The notes under the pieces were generated by a model. That model ran no database searches. It saw only the letters and a list, made by a program, of their open reading frames with translations, and was not told the origin of the DNA. The position numbers and the translations under genes are program-made. From Acidimicrobiia bacterium (lineage in GTDB: Bacteria; Actinomycetota; Acidimicrobiia; IMCC26256; BP-133), in the NCBI GenBank assembly GCA_025934385.1, contig JAICYE010000033.1, positions 1-10,787 of the forward strand: 10,787 bases of DNA. Direction: 5' to 3'. Shown here in pieces: positions 1 through 5,114 of this stretch (within the stretch, counting starts at the first letter, position 1; each line of letters opens with the position of its first letter).

Positions 1-80
1 CCGTCCCGCCCGGCCGCATACCGGAGGTGCAGCTCCATCACATCCTCGACCCAATCGCCGATCGCCGGTGCGTACCCCAT
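1..80 (-). CDS. possible 5' fragment of an unidentified protein gene
   Basis: A reading frame opens with ATG at 80-78 and runs leftward off the edge of the window without a stop, giving about 26 residues (MGYAPAIGDWVEDV, then MELHLRYAAGRDG). Third codon positions are almost all G or C, as expected for a real gene here, and the residue mix (W, E, D, L, Y) looks protein-like. The opposite strand is also open up to a TAA at 127-129, but that frame is rich in S, R and T, as antisense shadows usually are. The first in-frame upstream stop lies at 137-135, so no longer start is available except rare codons. There is no clear ribosome binding site. The fragment is too short to assign a family, and it could still be non-coding. 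Confidence 0.3.
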   Translation of the reverse strand, partial: MGYAPAIGDWVEDVMELHLRYAAGRD

Positions 81-156
81 GCCGGTGTCGGTACCCGCCG
101 GCCGTAACCGGGGCGCGATCGCTCTGTAACAACCTCATGTCAGCGGCGAACGACCC

Positions 157-630
157 CTACGACCGCGGCTGTTGGTCGGGGTGATAGGGCACGACCACGA
201 TCGGGCGGTGGGCGTGGTCGAGCAGGTGGTCGCTCAGGCCGTGGAAGAGCCGGTGGAGCAGCCCGGTGTTCCCCCGGTGGCCGATCACGATGAGGTCGGC
301 GTCCTCGGAGCGGGCGGTGTCCAGCAGCGCCTGCACCGGGTCGAGCCGGGAGACGACGGTGCGGTGGGCGACGCCGGCCTCCACCAGCGGCTGGCACCAC
401 GAGTCCTCCAGCCGGTGGTCCTCGGTCGGGGTGGGGGAACCCGGCGGGGCGAAGCCGAGGCCGCGACCGGCACTCACGGCCGCCTGCCGCATCAGTTCCG
501 GCGACGCGCCGAGCCCATGGACGACGACGACCTCGCCGCCCGAGTCCCGCACCGCCTCCGCCGCCCACCGGGCCGCCTCGCCGGCGGCCGCCGAACCGTC
601 GATGCCCACGACGACCCGCTTCATGTTCAT
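157..630 (-). CDS. universal stress protein, single UspA domain
   Basis: A 157-aa single-domain cytoplasmic protein, the usual length for the UspA family. These are alpha/beta nucleotide-binding proteins that accumulate under stress; many bind ATP. The first strand carries VVVGIDGS with the nucleotide-contacting Asp at residue 11. The phosphate-loop region begins VIGHRG (115-120) and the last strand is RPIVVVPY. The family motif is G-x2-G-x9-G-(S/T). Here G117 and G120 are present, but the next pair is H130-G131 instead of G-S/T, so ATP binding may be altered. I chose the ATG at 630-628 because AAGGAG lies 12 nt upstream; the second Met (624-622) is possible. It is the third gene on this strand after the SDR and enolase-family genes, 79 bp from the latter, and may share their transcript. 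The client or stimulus is unknown. Confidence 0.87.
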   Translation of the reverse strand: MNMKRVVVGIDGSAAAGEAARWAAEAVRDSGGEVVVVHGLGASPELMRQAAVSAGRGLGFAPPGSPTPTEDHRLEDSWCQPLVEAGVAHRTVVSRLDPVQALLDTARSEDADLIVIGHRGNTGLLHRLFHGLSDHLLDHAHRPIVVVPYHPDQQPRS

Positions 631-709
631 GACGCCGTTCCACTCCTTCTCGCCCACGCGCTGTGATCGCCGCGCCCCCTGCTCCGAGCATGCCCGTCCG
701 GAGGAGGCT

Positions 710-1813
710 TCACACCGACGCGGCGTACTCCCCCGCCGTCGGTCGCAGCGTGACGCCGAGGCCCGGGCGGTCGGCCGCCGGCCTGAGCAGCCCGTCCTCG
801 GGGACGAGGGCGCCGTCGAACAGCAGCGTCTCGAGCCGGAGATGGTCGTGGAACGCCTCGACGTGCACGGCGGTCGGAACGGCGCAGCAGAGATGGGCGT
901 GCAGCGTCGGGCTGGTATGGGCCGACAGCGGCACGCCGAAGCCCTGGCACAGGGCGTCGGCGGCGAGGAAGCCGCTGACGCCGCCACAGCGGGTGGCGTC
1001 GGCCTGGAGCACGTCGACGGCGCCGGCGCCCAGCATCCGCCGGAAGTACCAGGGGTCGTGGCCGTACTCGCCGGCCGCCACGGCCATGCCGGCCGGCGCC
1101 CGGTCCCGCAGCAGCCGGAGCCCTTCGAGGTCGTCGGACGAGACCGGCTCCTCGAACCAGGCGACGTCGAAGGCGGCGAATTCCAAGGCGTGTGCCAGGG
1201 CCCGCGTCCGGTCGTAGGCGCCGTTGGCGTCGACGAACAGGGCGACGTCGGGGCCGATCGCCTTGCGGGCGGTGGCGACGCGGTCGAGGTCGTCGCCGGG
1301 GTTCCGGCCGACCTTCATCTTCACCATGCGGTAGCCCTGCGCCGCCCAGCCGCCGAGCTGCTCGCTCAGCTGCTCCGGCGTGTAGCTGCAGAAGCCGCCG
1401 CTGCCGTAGGCCGGCACGGCCGGGCGGACGCGGCCGAGCAGGTCGGCCAGCGGCAGGCCGAGGAGGCGGGCCTTCAGGTCCCACAGGGCGGTGTCGGTGG
1501 CTGAGATGGCCGTCGAGGCGACGCCGGCCCGGCCGATGTTGCGGACCTCGCGCACCATGGCGGCGTACGCCGCCGGCACGTCGGCCGCCGTTCGGTGCCC
1601 GCCGGCCAGCACGGCCGGGAACAGGACGCCTTCGGCGATGCCCGTGGCGGCCGCCGACCCGTAGGCGTACCCGAGCCCGGTCTCCCCGCCGGCCGAGGCG
1701 GTGACGACGACGACGGTGGTGGCGTCCCAGGCGATCGTGCCGTCGGACTCCGGCCCGTCGGTCGGGACGGTGTAGGCGGCGGCCGACAGCCCGTCGAGCG
1801 CCGGCAGCGTCAT
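710..1813 (-). CDS. enolase superfamily enzyme, mandelate racemase subgroup
   Basis: A 367-aa cytoplasmic enzyme of the enolase superfamily. An N-terminal capping domain (about 1-125) precedes a TIM-barrel with all expected catalytic residues. These are the K-x-K pair K165/K167, metal ligands in DANG (D195), FEEP (E221 region) and AGEY (E249), and the D272/H299 dyad in QADATRCGG and LSAHTSP. A KxK pair plus an Asp-His dyad defines the mandelate racemase subgroup, whose members racemise or dehydrate hydroxy-acids, most often sugar acids, after Mg-assisted proton abstraction. Substrate cannot be read from sequence; sugar-acid dehydratase is the likeliest use. GAAAGGAAAGGG precedes the ATG. The start overlaps the stop of the upstream SDR gene by 4 nt (ATGA), so the two are probably co-translated and may act in one catabolic route. 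No regulator or transporter for such a route lies in the window. Confidence 0.92.
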   Translation of the reverse strand: MTLPALDGLSAAAYTVPTDGPESDGTIAWDATTVVVVTASAGGETGLGYAYGSAAATGIAEGVLFPAVLAGGHRTAADVPAAYAAMVREVRNIGRAGVASTAISATDTALWDLKARLLGLPLADLLGRVRPAVPAYGSGGFCSYTPEQLSEQLGGWAAQGYRMVKMKVGRNPGDDLDRVATARKAIGPDVALFVDANGAYDRTRALAHALEFAAFDVAWFEEPVSSDDLEGLRLLRDRAPAGMAVAAGEYGHDPWYFRRMLGAGAVDVLQADATRCGGVSGFLAADALCQGFGVPLSAHTSPTLHAHLCCAVPTAVHVEAFHDHLRLETLLFDGALVPEDGLLRPAADRPGLGVTLRPTAGEYAASV

Positions 1814-2811
1814 CCCTTTCCTTTCTCGGTGCGCCGGGCCCGTCGGTTCAGGTAGTCGGCCACCAGCGTGGGCCGGTGGATCGTCCACCACACCAGAGGG
1901 TTCGAGGCCCGGGCCTGGTCGTCGAACGCACCGTGGGCCCCGTGATCGCCGCCCACCGGCCGCCACAGGTTGGCCGGCCGGTCGCGGTCGGCCGGTTCGT
2001 CGGTCTGCTGCGACTGCACGCCGCTGCGGCCGAGGCGCCGGTCGAGGTAGCCGGGGGCGATGCGGTTGCCGAGGATGGCCAGGATCGTCCGCTCGGTCAG
2101 CCACATCTCCCGCCGGGGATGCTCGGCCATGCGGACCACCGCCTTGGCGATCAGCTCGGGCTGGAAGATCGGCGGGACGGGCTGGGGCCGCCGGGGCAGG
2201 CGGGACAGCACCCAGTCGAACTGCGGCGTGTTCACCGCCGGCAGCTGCACCATGCCGATGCGGACGTTCGACTTGCGGTACAGCAGCTCGCAGCGGACCG
2301 ACTCGGTGAAGCCCTGGATGGCGTGCTTGGCGCCGCAGTAGGCCGACTGGGCCGGGATCCCCCGGTAGGCCAGCGCCGAGCCGATCTGGACGATCACACC
2401 GCGGTCCCGGGGCAGCATCCGGGCCAGCGCCGCCCGGGTGCCGTTGACGTAGCCGTGGTAGGACACGGCCGTCACCCGTTCGAACTCCTCCGGCTCGATG
2501 TCGGTGAAGAGGGCGAAGACCGACACCATGGCGTCGTTGACCCACACGCCGATCGGGCCGAGGGCCGCCTCGATCTCGCCGGCGGCCCGCTCGACGGCGG
2601 CGTGGTCGGCGACATCGGCGGGGACCGCATGGGCCCGTCCGCCGGCCGCCTCGATCTCCTTGGCCGCGGCGGCCAGGCCGTCCTCTCCCCGGGCGATCAA
2701 CCCGACGTCGTAGCCCCGCTCGCCGAACGCCCGGGCCACGGCCCGCCCGACCCCGGCGGCGGCGCCGGTCACCACCACCACTCCCCGGCTTCCCTGTCCC
2801 CGCCTTGCCAC
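1810..2811 (-). CDS. short-chain dehydrogenase/reductase (SDR) with C-terminal extension
   Basis: A 333-aa NAD(P)-dependent oxidoreductase with a Rossmann fold. It shows the cofactor loop TGAAAGVG (15-22), ADV with D66, an NDA variant (92-94) of the usual NNAG, catalytic S145 and the YxxxK motif Y158/K162. Arg41 after the second strand favours NADPH. At 333 aa it is longer than a classical 250-aa SDR. The extra 80-odd residues from about 250 are hydrophilic and end in a conserved-looking W-rich stretch (NPLVWWTIHRP). I chose GTG at 2811-2809 because AGGGAG sits 6 nt before it and the Rossmann strand begins ten residues later. A GTG at 2880 is in frame but has no ribosome binding site and would crowd the divergent gene at 2925. 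The substrate is unknown; coupling to the enolase-family gene suggests they share a pathway. Confidence 0.87.
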   Translation of the reverse strand: MARRGQGSRGVVVVTGAAAGVGRAVARAFGERGYDVGLIARGEDGLAAAAKEIEAAGGRAHAVPADVADHAAVERAAGEIEAALGPIGVWVNDAMVSVFALFTDIEPEEFERVTAVSYHGYVNGTRAALARMLPRDRGVIVQIGSALAYRGIPAQSAYCGAKHAIQGFTESVRCELLYRKSNVRIGMVQLPAVNTPQFDWVLSRLPRRPQPVPPIFQPELIAKAVVRMAEHPRREMWLTERTILAILGNRIAPGYLDRRLGRSGVQSQQTDEPADRDRPANLWRPVGGDHGAHGAFDDQARASNPLVWWTIHRPTLVADYLNRRARRTEKGKG

Positions 2812-2924
2812 CCCGTGCTCCCTTCGCCTCGCTGTCGCCAAGGCAGATACCCCGAGCCGGGCCCGATGACGCAGCGCCACCGGGCATACTGCGCCTGAGC
2901 CCCCCTCGGGGCAACGATGAGACC
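2812..2924. promoter_or_regulatory. divergent promoter region between SDR and DAC-like genes
   Basis: This 113-bp gap must hold the promoters for both the leftward SDR operon and the rightward DAC-like gene. CATACT at 2885-2890 is a possible -10 for the rightward gene. TATCTG, read leftward around 2847-2842, could serve the SDR gene. No good -35 accompanies either. A 7-bp inverted repeat (CCCCGAG at 2850-2856, CTCGGGG at 2905-2911) flanks the centre and could mark an operator, but in DNA this GC-rich such repeats arise by chance. The SDR ribosome binding site (AGGGAG) lies at the left end. Confidence 0.35.
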
Positions 2925-4121
2925 ATGACTTCCGGCGACCACGGCAAGGCGATCGAGGAACGGCGCCTGCGGCGCCTCGAGGAGGAGCTGCGCGACGAGC
3001 GAGTGCGGCTCCCGCTCGAGGGTTCGGGCGGCCGGCGGCTGCTGGCCGAGCTGGCCTACGCCCGCCGTCCCCTCCACCACGAGAACTACATCCCCGGCTA
3101 CGGCGCCCTCGTCTTCGACGGCGTACCCGACTGGGACGCCTGCCCCCAGGTTCCGCTGCTCGTGCCGGCGCCCGACGTGCCGGCCGAGGTCCTGCGGCGC
3201 TACGCCGACGGCCGTTCCTCGTTCGTGGTCGTGACGCCCGACGGCATCACCGGGCTGGCGACGTTCGAGCACAGCGTCGAGGACGAAGGGGCCGCCGTCC
3301 GCATGCAGCGCAGCGGCGCCGTGGTCGTGCAGCGCACCCGGCGGGGAGCGGTCCGGATCTGCGCCGACCACGGCGTCGTCCTGTGGAACGGATCGCGCTG
3401 GATGTTCAAGCCCCGGGCCGAGGACTACGTGCGGGCCTTGCGACGGTTGGCGCCCCATGCCGACTCCGCCGTCCTCACCGGGCTGCTGGAGTTGGCCGTC
3501 CACTCGCTGGCGTCGGCCCGGGTCGGCGCGACGTTCGTGTGGAATGTGGACGGGCGGCCGCCGAACGATCCCCGCGGCGGCCTCGTCGAGCTCGGCCGGG
3601 CGATCACCGGGCCACCGCTGTCCGTCGCCCGCCGGGGCCATTTCCCGGCGTTGCTGTCGGTGGAGTCCCAGATCGACCTGGCCACGGTGGTGGCCGCCGA
3701 CGGGTTGGTCGGGCCGATCGGCGTCCGGCTCGACCACTCCCCCGCCGCCGGCCTGGTGGTGCCGCCGACCGGAGGGGCGCGGCACACCTCGGCCCGCCGT
3801 TTCACCTTCGACGTCCGGGAGGTGCTGGCGGTGGTCGTGTCGGAATCGGGGCGGGTGACGGTGTTCTCCGGCGGGGCGGTGGCCGCCGAGATCAGCCCCG
3901 ACCAGCCCGACGGCGGCTCGGGTGGGGAATCCGGTGAGGAGCTGTCGACGGCCGACAGCGAGACGATGACGTGCGGCCATTGCGAACAGCCGCTCCTGGT
4001 CCTGGCCGCCGCCGCCGGGCCGCGACCCGACGCCTCGGCCGGGGCCTGTCCGGTGTGCGGCAAGCCCATCGCCCTCCCCGACGGTCGGATCATCCTCGGC
4101 GTGCCGGTGTTGCCGGGCTGA
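2925..4121 (+). CDS. diadenylate-cyclase-like (DisA_N-type) protein with C-terminal zinc ribbon
   Basis: A 398-aa soluble protein. Residues 10-30 are a charged helix. Residues 55-175 are an alpha/beta region that may be a sensor, including VVVTPDG and GVVLWNGSRWMFKP. Residues 180-320 follow the layout of diadenylate cyclase (DAC) domains, which join two ATP into c-di-AMP. A helix and GATFVW strand are followed by ADGLVGPIG, GGARHTSARR and VVVSESGRVTVFSGG, in the order of the family's DGA, GTRHRAA and SEETG motifs. Two signatures differ: DGL (259-261) for DGA and RHT (286-288) for RHR, so catalysis is uncertain. A Gly/Glu-rich linker (326-343) leads to four cysteines (C350, C353, C375, C378) in CGHC and CPVC pairs, a probable zinc ribbon. 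ATG at 2925 is chosen although its ribosome binding site is weak; an upstream TTG at 2805 would overlap the SDR gene. It is transcribed alone. Assignment to the DAC fold is inference from motif order. Confidence 0.72.
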   Translation: MTSGDHGKAIEERRLRRLEEELRDERVRLPLEGSGGRRLLAELAYARRPLHHENYIPGYGALVFDGVPDWDACPQVPLLVPAPDVPAEVLRRYADGRSSFVVVTPDGITGLATFEHSVEDEGAAVRMQRSGAVVVQRTRRGAVRICADHGVVLWNGSRWMFKPRAEDYVRALRRLAPHADSAVLTGLLELAVHSLASARVGATFVWNVDGRPPNDPRGGLVELGRAITGPPLSVARRGHFPALLSVESQIDLATVVAADGLVGPIGVRLDHSPAAGLVVPPTGGARHTSARRFTFDVREVLAVVVSESGRVTVFSGGAVAAEISPDQPDGGSGGESGEELSTADSETMTCGHCEQPLLVLAAAAGPRPDASAGACPVCGKPIALPDGRIILGVPVLPG

Positions 4122-4144
4122 ACTTCCTCACAGGGTCGGCCGCC

Positions 4145-4150
4145 TAGAAT
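4145..4150 (+). promoter_or_regulatory. candidate -10 element for the 60-aa secreted protein gene
   Basis: TAGAAT fits the TANNNT pattern of actinobacterial -10 boxes and lies 67 nt before the start codon. The -35 position (about 4122-4128, CTTCCT) is poor. A transcript from here would begin near 4157, right at the left arm of the inverted repeat at 4157-4199. Confidence 0.4.
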
Positions 4151-4156
4151 GGCGCC

Positions 4157-4199
4157 CAACGCGGGACAAAACCGTCACGTCATACCAAACACCGCGTTG
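4157..4199 (+). repeat. 8-bp inverted repeat in the leader of the 60-aa gene
   Basis: CAACGCGG (4157-4164) is exactly complementary to CCGCGTTG (4192-4199), with a 27-nt, comparatively A-rich spacer. It starts about where transcription from TAGAAT would begin and ends 5 nt before the AAGGAG ribosome binding site. It could be a leader hairpin that affects translation or stability, or a DNA operator. Confidence 0.45.
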
Positions 4200-4216
4200 A
4201 CACAAGGAGCTGAGGG

Positions 4217-4399
4217 ATGTTGAAGCGCTTGGCCATCATGTTCGCCGCTACCGCCGCCGTCGCCGTTCCCGCCTCGGGCGCGTTCGCCTCGACCCCGCCG
4301 AAGACCCACGGGACTCTGCCGCCGCAGGCCTGCTTCGCCGTCTTCCCCGCACCGGTTCAGCCGGTACTGTGCGGGCAGGGCCACGGCAACAAGCCCTGA
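4217..4399 (+). CDS. small secreted protein with two cysteines, unidentified
   Basis: A 60-aa protein. MLKR plus a hydrophobic Ala/Val stretch ending GAFA forms a classical Sec signal peptide, with cleavage likely after A24. The mature part is about 36 residues, rich in proline, and has two cysteines (C39 and C52) that could form one disulfide outside the cell. It ends HGNKP. AAGGAG followed by a second purine tract gives a good ribosome binding site before ATG 4217. I do not recognise a family. It is a single-gene unit with its own candidate promoter, a leader inverted repeat and a strong hairpin 34 nt after the stop. Similar short secreted proteins are common and poorly studied in actinobacteria. 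The signal peptide and signals on both sides argue that it is real. Confidence 0.7.
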   Translation: MLKRLAIMFAATAAVAVPASGAFASTPPKTHGTLPPQACFAVFPAPVQPVLCGQGHGNKP

Positions 4400-4432
4400 T
4401 CCCGCAAAGCTTTCGCTCACCCGTGTTGTAGG

Positions 4433-4471
4433 GCTGGCCCGGCGCCGTCGCGCTCTCGGCGCCGGGCCAGC
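4433..4471. terminator. perfect stem-loop, likely bidirectional terminator
   Basis: CTGGCCCGGCGCC (4434-4446) pairs perfectly with GGCGCCGGGCCAG (4458-4470) around an 11-nt loop. One more G-C pair (4433/4471) extends the stem to 14 bp. It sits 34 nt after the stop of the rightward 60-aa gene and 25 nt after the stop of the leftward 91-aa gene, so it can end both transcripts. There is no T-tract, as is common for actinobacterial terminators. Confidence 0.82.
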
Positions 4472-4495
4472 TGCGCACCCTCCGACCCGATGCGA

Positions 4496-4771
4496 TCAGG
4501 AGGGGATGCCGGGCAGCGACGGCGCCTTTGGTGTTCCGGGAAGTGTGGGGGCCTTTGGTGTTCCGGGAAGTGTGGGGGCCTTCGGCGTGCCCGGAAGCGA
4601 TGGCGCGCTCGGCGCGGTCGGGGGCGCGGGCAGCGACGGCGGGCTCGGCGGGGTGGGCGCCGCCGGGGCGTTGCTGACGCCGGCCCAGGCGGCCGTTCCG
4701 CTCAGGCCGAGGGCAAGGGCGGGCACAACGATGAGGAGCTTCTTCGATCGAGCGACGTTGGAGAGCTGCAT
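4496..4771 (-). CDS. small secreted proline-rich protein with 9-residue tandem repeats
   Basis: A 91-aa protein. Residues 1-30 (ARSKK, then a Leu/Val/Ala core ending TAAWA) form a Sec signal peptide, with cleavage likely after A30. The mature part contains almost only P, A, S, T, L, G and K. It ends in four units of A-P-(S/T)-L-P-G-(T/I)-P-(K/S) at residues 56-91. There is no cysteine, no LPXTG signal and no second membrane helix, so release into the wall space or medium is expected. I chose ATG 4771-4769 because GAGGAGG stands 8 nt upstream; an in-frame ATG further up would bury that site. Such extended, lysine-spaced proline repeats recall wall-associated or linker polypeptides, but no family is recognised. 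It converges on the 60-aa gene and shares its terminator. The repeat is nearly exact at DNA level. Confidence 0.75.
   Translation of the reverse strand: MQLSNVARSKKLLIVVPALALGLSGTAAWAGVSNAPAAPTPPSPPSLPAPPTAPSAPSLPGTPKAPTLPGTPKAPTLPGTPKAPSLPGIPS
4499..4606 (-). repeat. 27-bp in-frame tandem repeat, four units
   Basis: Four 27-bp units encode the 9-residue repeats of the 91-aa secreted protein. A 27-nt register starting GCCTTTGGTGTTCC is identical at 4524-4550 and 4551-4577. The flanking units (for example 4578-4604) have diverged at several positions, mostly synonymous. Exact identity of the middle pair suggests recent duplication, so copy number may vary between strains. Confidence 0.85.
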
Positions 4772-5028
4772 GGGTGTGGCCTCCTCGTACGACATGCGAC
4801 GGAGGCCGCCGTTCCGGCAGTGAGGCTGATGACGCCTCTGGCAGAGCAAGACGACGGCCCCGCCGCGGGATACGTCCCATTTTTCCACCCCGCGGTGGCC
4901 GATCGGACAACGCGACGGCCCTTCGTTGCACAACTGTTACGGCGTACACCGCTGGTGTGCAGCAACCCGTTGAACGCTCCATGACCGCCGACGCGGGGAG
5001 GGTTCGGGCCGGGTCCGTCGAATAGGTC
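4772..5028. other. intergenic region upstream of the 91-aa gene, no gene seen
   Basis: No convincing coding sequence: the open frames here lack ribosome binding sites and have shadow-like composition. It should contain the leftward promoter of the 91-aa gene, though I cannot place a clear -10/-35. It holds a 10-bp imperfect inverted repeat (CCGCCGCGGG region 4860-4869 with 4889-4898, one G-T pair, 19-nt spacer). Its spacer includes TTTTT and part of a smaller palindrome (GGGATACGTCCC). A second small palindrome, ACACC-GCT-GGTGT, lies near 4946-4958. Either could be a leader structure or an operator for the 91-aa gene. Confidence 0.4.
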
Positions 5029-5090
5029 GTTCAGGTTCCGTTCACCGAACCGATCGACCGCCGGATCCGTTCACCCTCCGTTCACCTTCC
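5029..5090 (+). promoter_or_regulatory. two PHO-box-like pairs of 11-nt direct repeats
   Basis: Four GTTCA units stand at 5029, 5040, 5069 and 5080. Within each pair the period is exactly 11 nt: GTTCAGGTTCC then GTTCACCGAAC, and GTTCACCCTCC then GTTCACCTTCC. This is the architecture and consensus (GTTCACC plus 4 nt, repeated) known for PHO boxes bound by PhoP in Streptomyces and by RegX3 in mycobacteria. The last unit ends 24 nt before the antiporter start. No TANNNT -10 box follows at a suitable distance. The site could therefore repress the antiporter, activate from an unrecognised promoter, or serve the leftward 91-aa gene 258 bp away. Confidence 0.62.
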
Positions 5091-5114
5091 GGCCCGACCC
5101 GCTGGGGAGCACGA

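Noticed and set aside
1..129. End of a rightward gene stopping at TAA 127-129
   Set aside because: Residues are Ser/Arg/Thr-rich and third-position GC is lower than on the opposite strand, so the leftward frame is the better candidate.
266..1504. A 412-codon rightward frame across the stress-protein and enolase-family genes
   Set aside because: Antisense shadow; the minus-strand proteins have complete family motifs.
710..2947. A single 745-codon leftward open frame that could look like a fusion protein containing the enolase-family enzyme
   Set aside because: Only the part from 1813 on is enzyme-like. The upstream part is a Gly/Arg/Pro-rich frame antisense in register to the SDR gene, which has its own intact frame, motifs and ribosome binding site.
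4197..4202. Perfect TTGACA hexamer
   Set aside because: It overlaps the region just before the ribosome binding site; a matching -10 would fall inside the 60-aa coding sequence, and none is there.
4774..5025. A possible 83-residue protein in the gap before the antiporter
   Set aside because: Arg/Gly/Thr-rich, no ribosome binding site, and it overlaps the leader of the 91-aa gene and ends next to the PHO-box-like repeats.
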